The position numbers and the translations under genes were made by a program. A DNA stretch of 5,300 bases from Syntrophomonas sp. UBA4807 (GTDB lineage Bacteria; Bacillota; Syntrophomonadia; Syntrophomonadales; Syntrophomonadaceae), in assembly GCA_002402575.1 (NCBI GenBank), contig DHGD01000020.1, positions 1-5,300 of the forward strand, read 5' to 3'. Positions 5,047 through 5,300 of the stretch are shown in pieces (within the stretch, counting starts at the first letter, position 1; every line of letters starts with the position of its first letter). The notes under the pieces were generated by a model. That model had not been told where the DNA came from. It worked only from the letters and a program-made list of their open reading frames with translations, and searched no databases.

Positions 5047-5300
5047 ATGAGAGAATCCGGTTGTAATAAGATAACGGTAATACTCCTGCTGGTATTCATT
5101 ACTGCATTTACCGGTTGCTCCTTAAAAGAACCCGAAAAGAAGCCCCAAGACCAGGCCCAGAGCACCCAGAACGAATCCAAAGAGCCGGAAAGTTTCGCTA
5201 AAATAGTGAAAGAGACCGATACCTTAATAATGACCATCGGCAAGAAAGTAAACTTCATTGAGATACCGATGCAGCAAGAGGGAAGTTCGGGCCAGCAGCA
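5047..5300 (+). CDS. Putative lipoprotein of unknown function, 5' part only
   Basis: The open reading frame runs from ATG at 5047 off the right edge (84 full codons visible). GAGGTGA (5036-5042) just upstream is a good match to the anti-Shine-Dalgarno complement, with 4 nt to the ATG. The N-terminus has a hydrophobic stretch (about 9-22) ending in AFTGC, so Cys24 is a likely lipidation site, although Phe at -3 is not the commonest lipobox residue. Residues 25-50 are a hydrophilic Glu/Lys/Gln/Pro-rich linker typical after lipidation sites. Then ETDTLIMTIGKKVNFIEIPMQQEG (56-79) begins what may be a folded domain. This segment could suit a copper-amine-oxidase-like or other beta-rich extracellular domain, but too little is visible to name one. 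Function not recognised. Confidence 0.75.
   Translation, partial: MRESGCNKITVILLLVFITAFTGCSLKEPEKKPQDQAQSTQNESKEPESFAKIVKETDTLIMTIGKKVNFIEIPMQQEGSSGQQ

Overview
The window looks like chromosomal DNA from a low-to-moderate GC Firmicute, most likely a Clostridia-type anaerobe. The evidence is strong AGGAGG-type ribosome binding sites, TTG and GTG starts, an S-box (SAM-I) leader ending in an intrinsic terminator, classic TTGACA/TATAAT-like promoters with 17-bp spacers, and an intracellular subtilisin (ISP) homologue. The genus cannot be fixed from the sequence alone.

Layout. (1) Positions 1-2440, minus strand: a complete regulatory unit for methionine uptake. A promoter (2411-2439) is followed by a SAM-I riboswitch (2284-2387), an intrinsic terminator with a visible competing antiterminator (2235-2280), then metN (ATPase), metI (permease) and metQ (substrate-binding lipoprotein, cut by the left edge). 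metN and metI abut (TAG|ATG) and metI-metQ are 6 nt apart. High SAM should fold the aptamer, allow the terminator and shut off import. (2) Positions 2441-2638: the divergent intergenic region. (3) Positions 2639-3673, plus strand: an ISP-type S8 protease with the full catalytic set, an N-terminal LHPF motif like the inhibitory LIPY/F motif of ISPs, and an unusual C-terminal segment resembling the first half of a SPOR domain. (4) Positions 3752-3790: a long hairpin acting as terminator for both the protease and the convergent tRNA-Leu(UAG) gene (3792-3876, minus, CCA encoded). (5) Positions 3896-4018: divergent promoters for tRNA-Leu (minus) and for a membrane-anchored NERD-domain protein (4065-4733, plus). 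(6) Positions 4734-5046: a non-coding interval with a compact set of complementary helices, a possible pseudoknot and a strong intrinsic terminator. It resembles a small structured RNA or riboswitch-like leader but matches no class I recognise. (7) From 5047: the start of an unidentified lipoprotein gene running off the right edge.

Only the met genes form a clear functional unit. The protease, tRNA, NERD gene and lipoprotein appear to be separate transcription units. The two most unusual items are the protease's half-SPOR tail and the unassigned RNA at 4767-4914.
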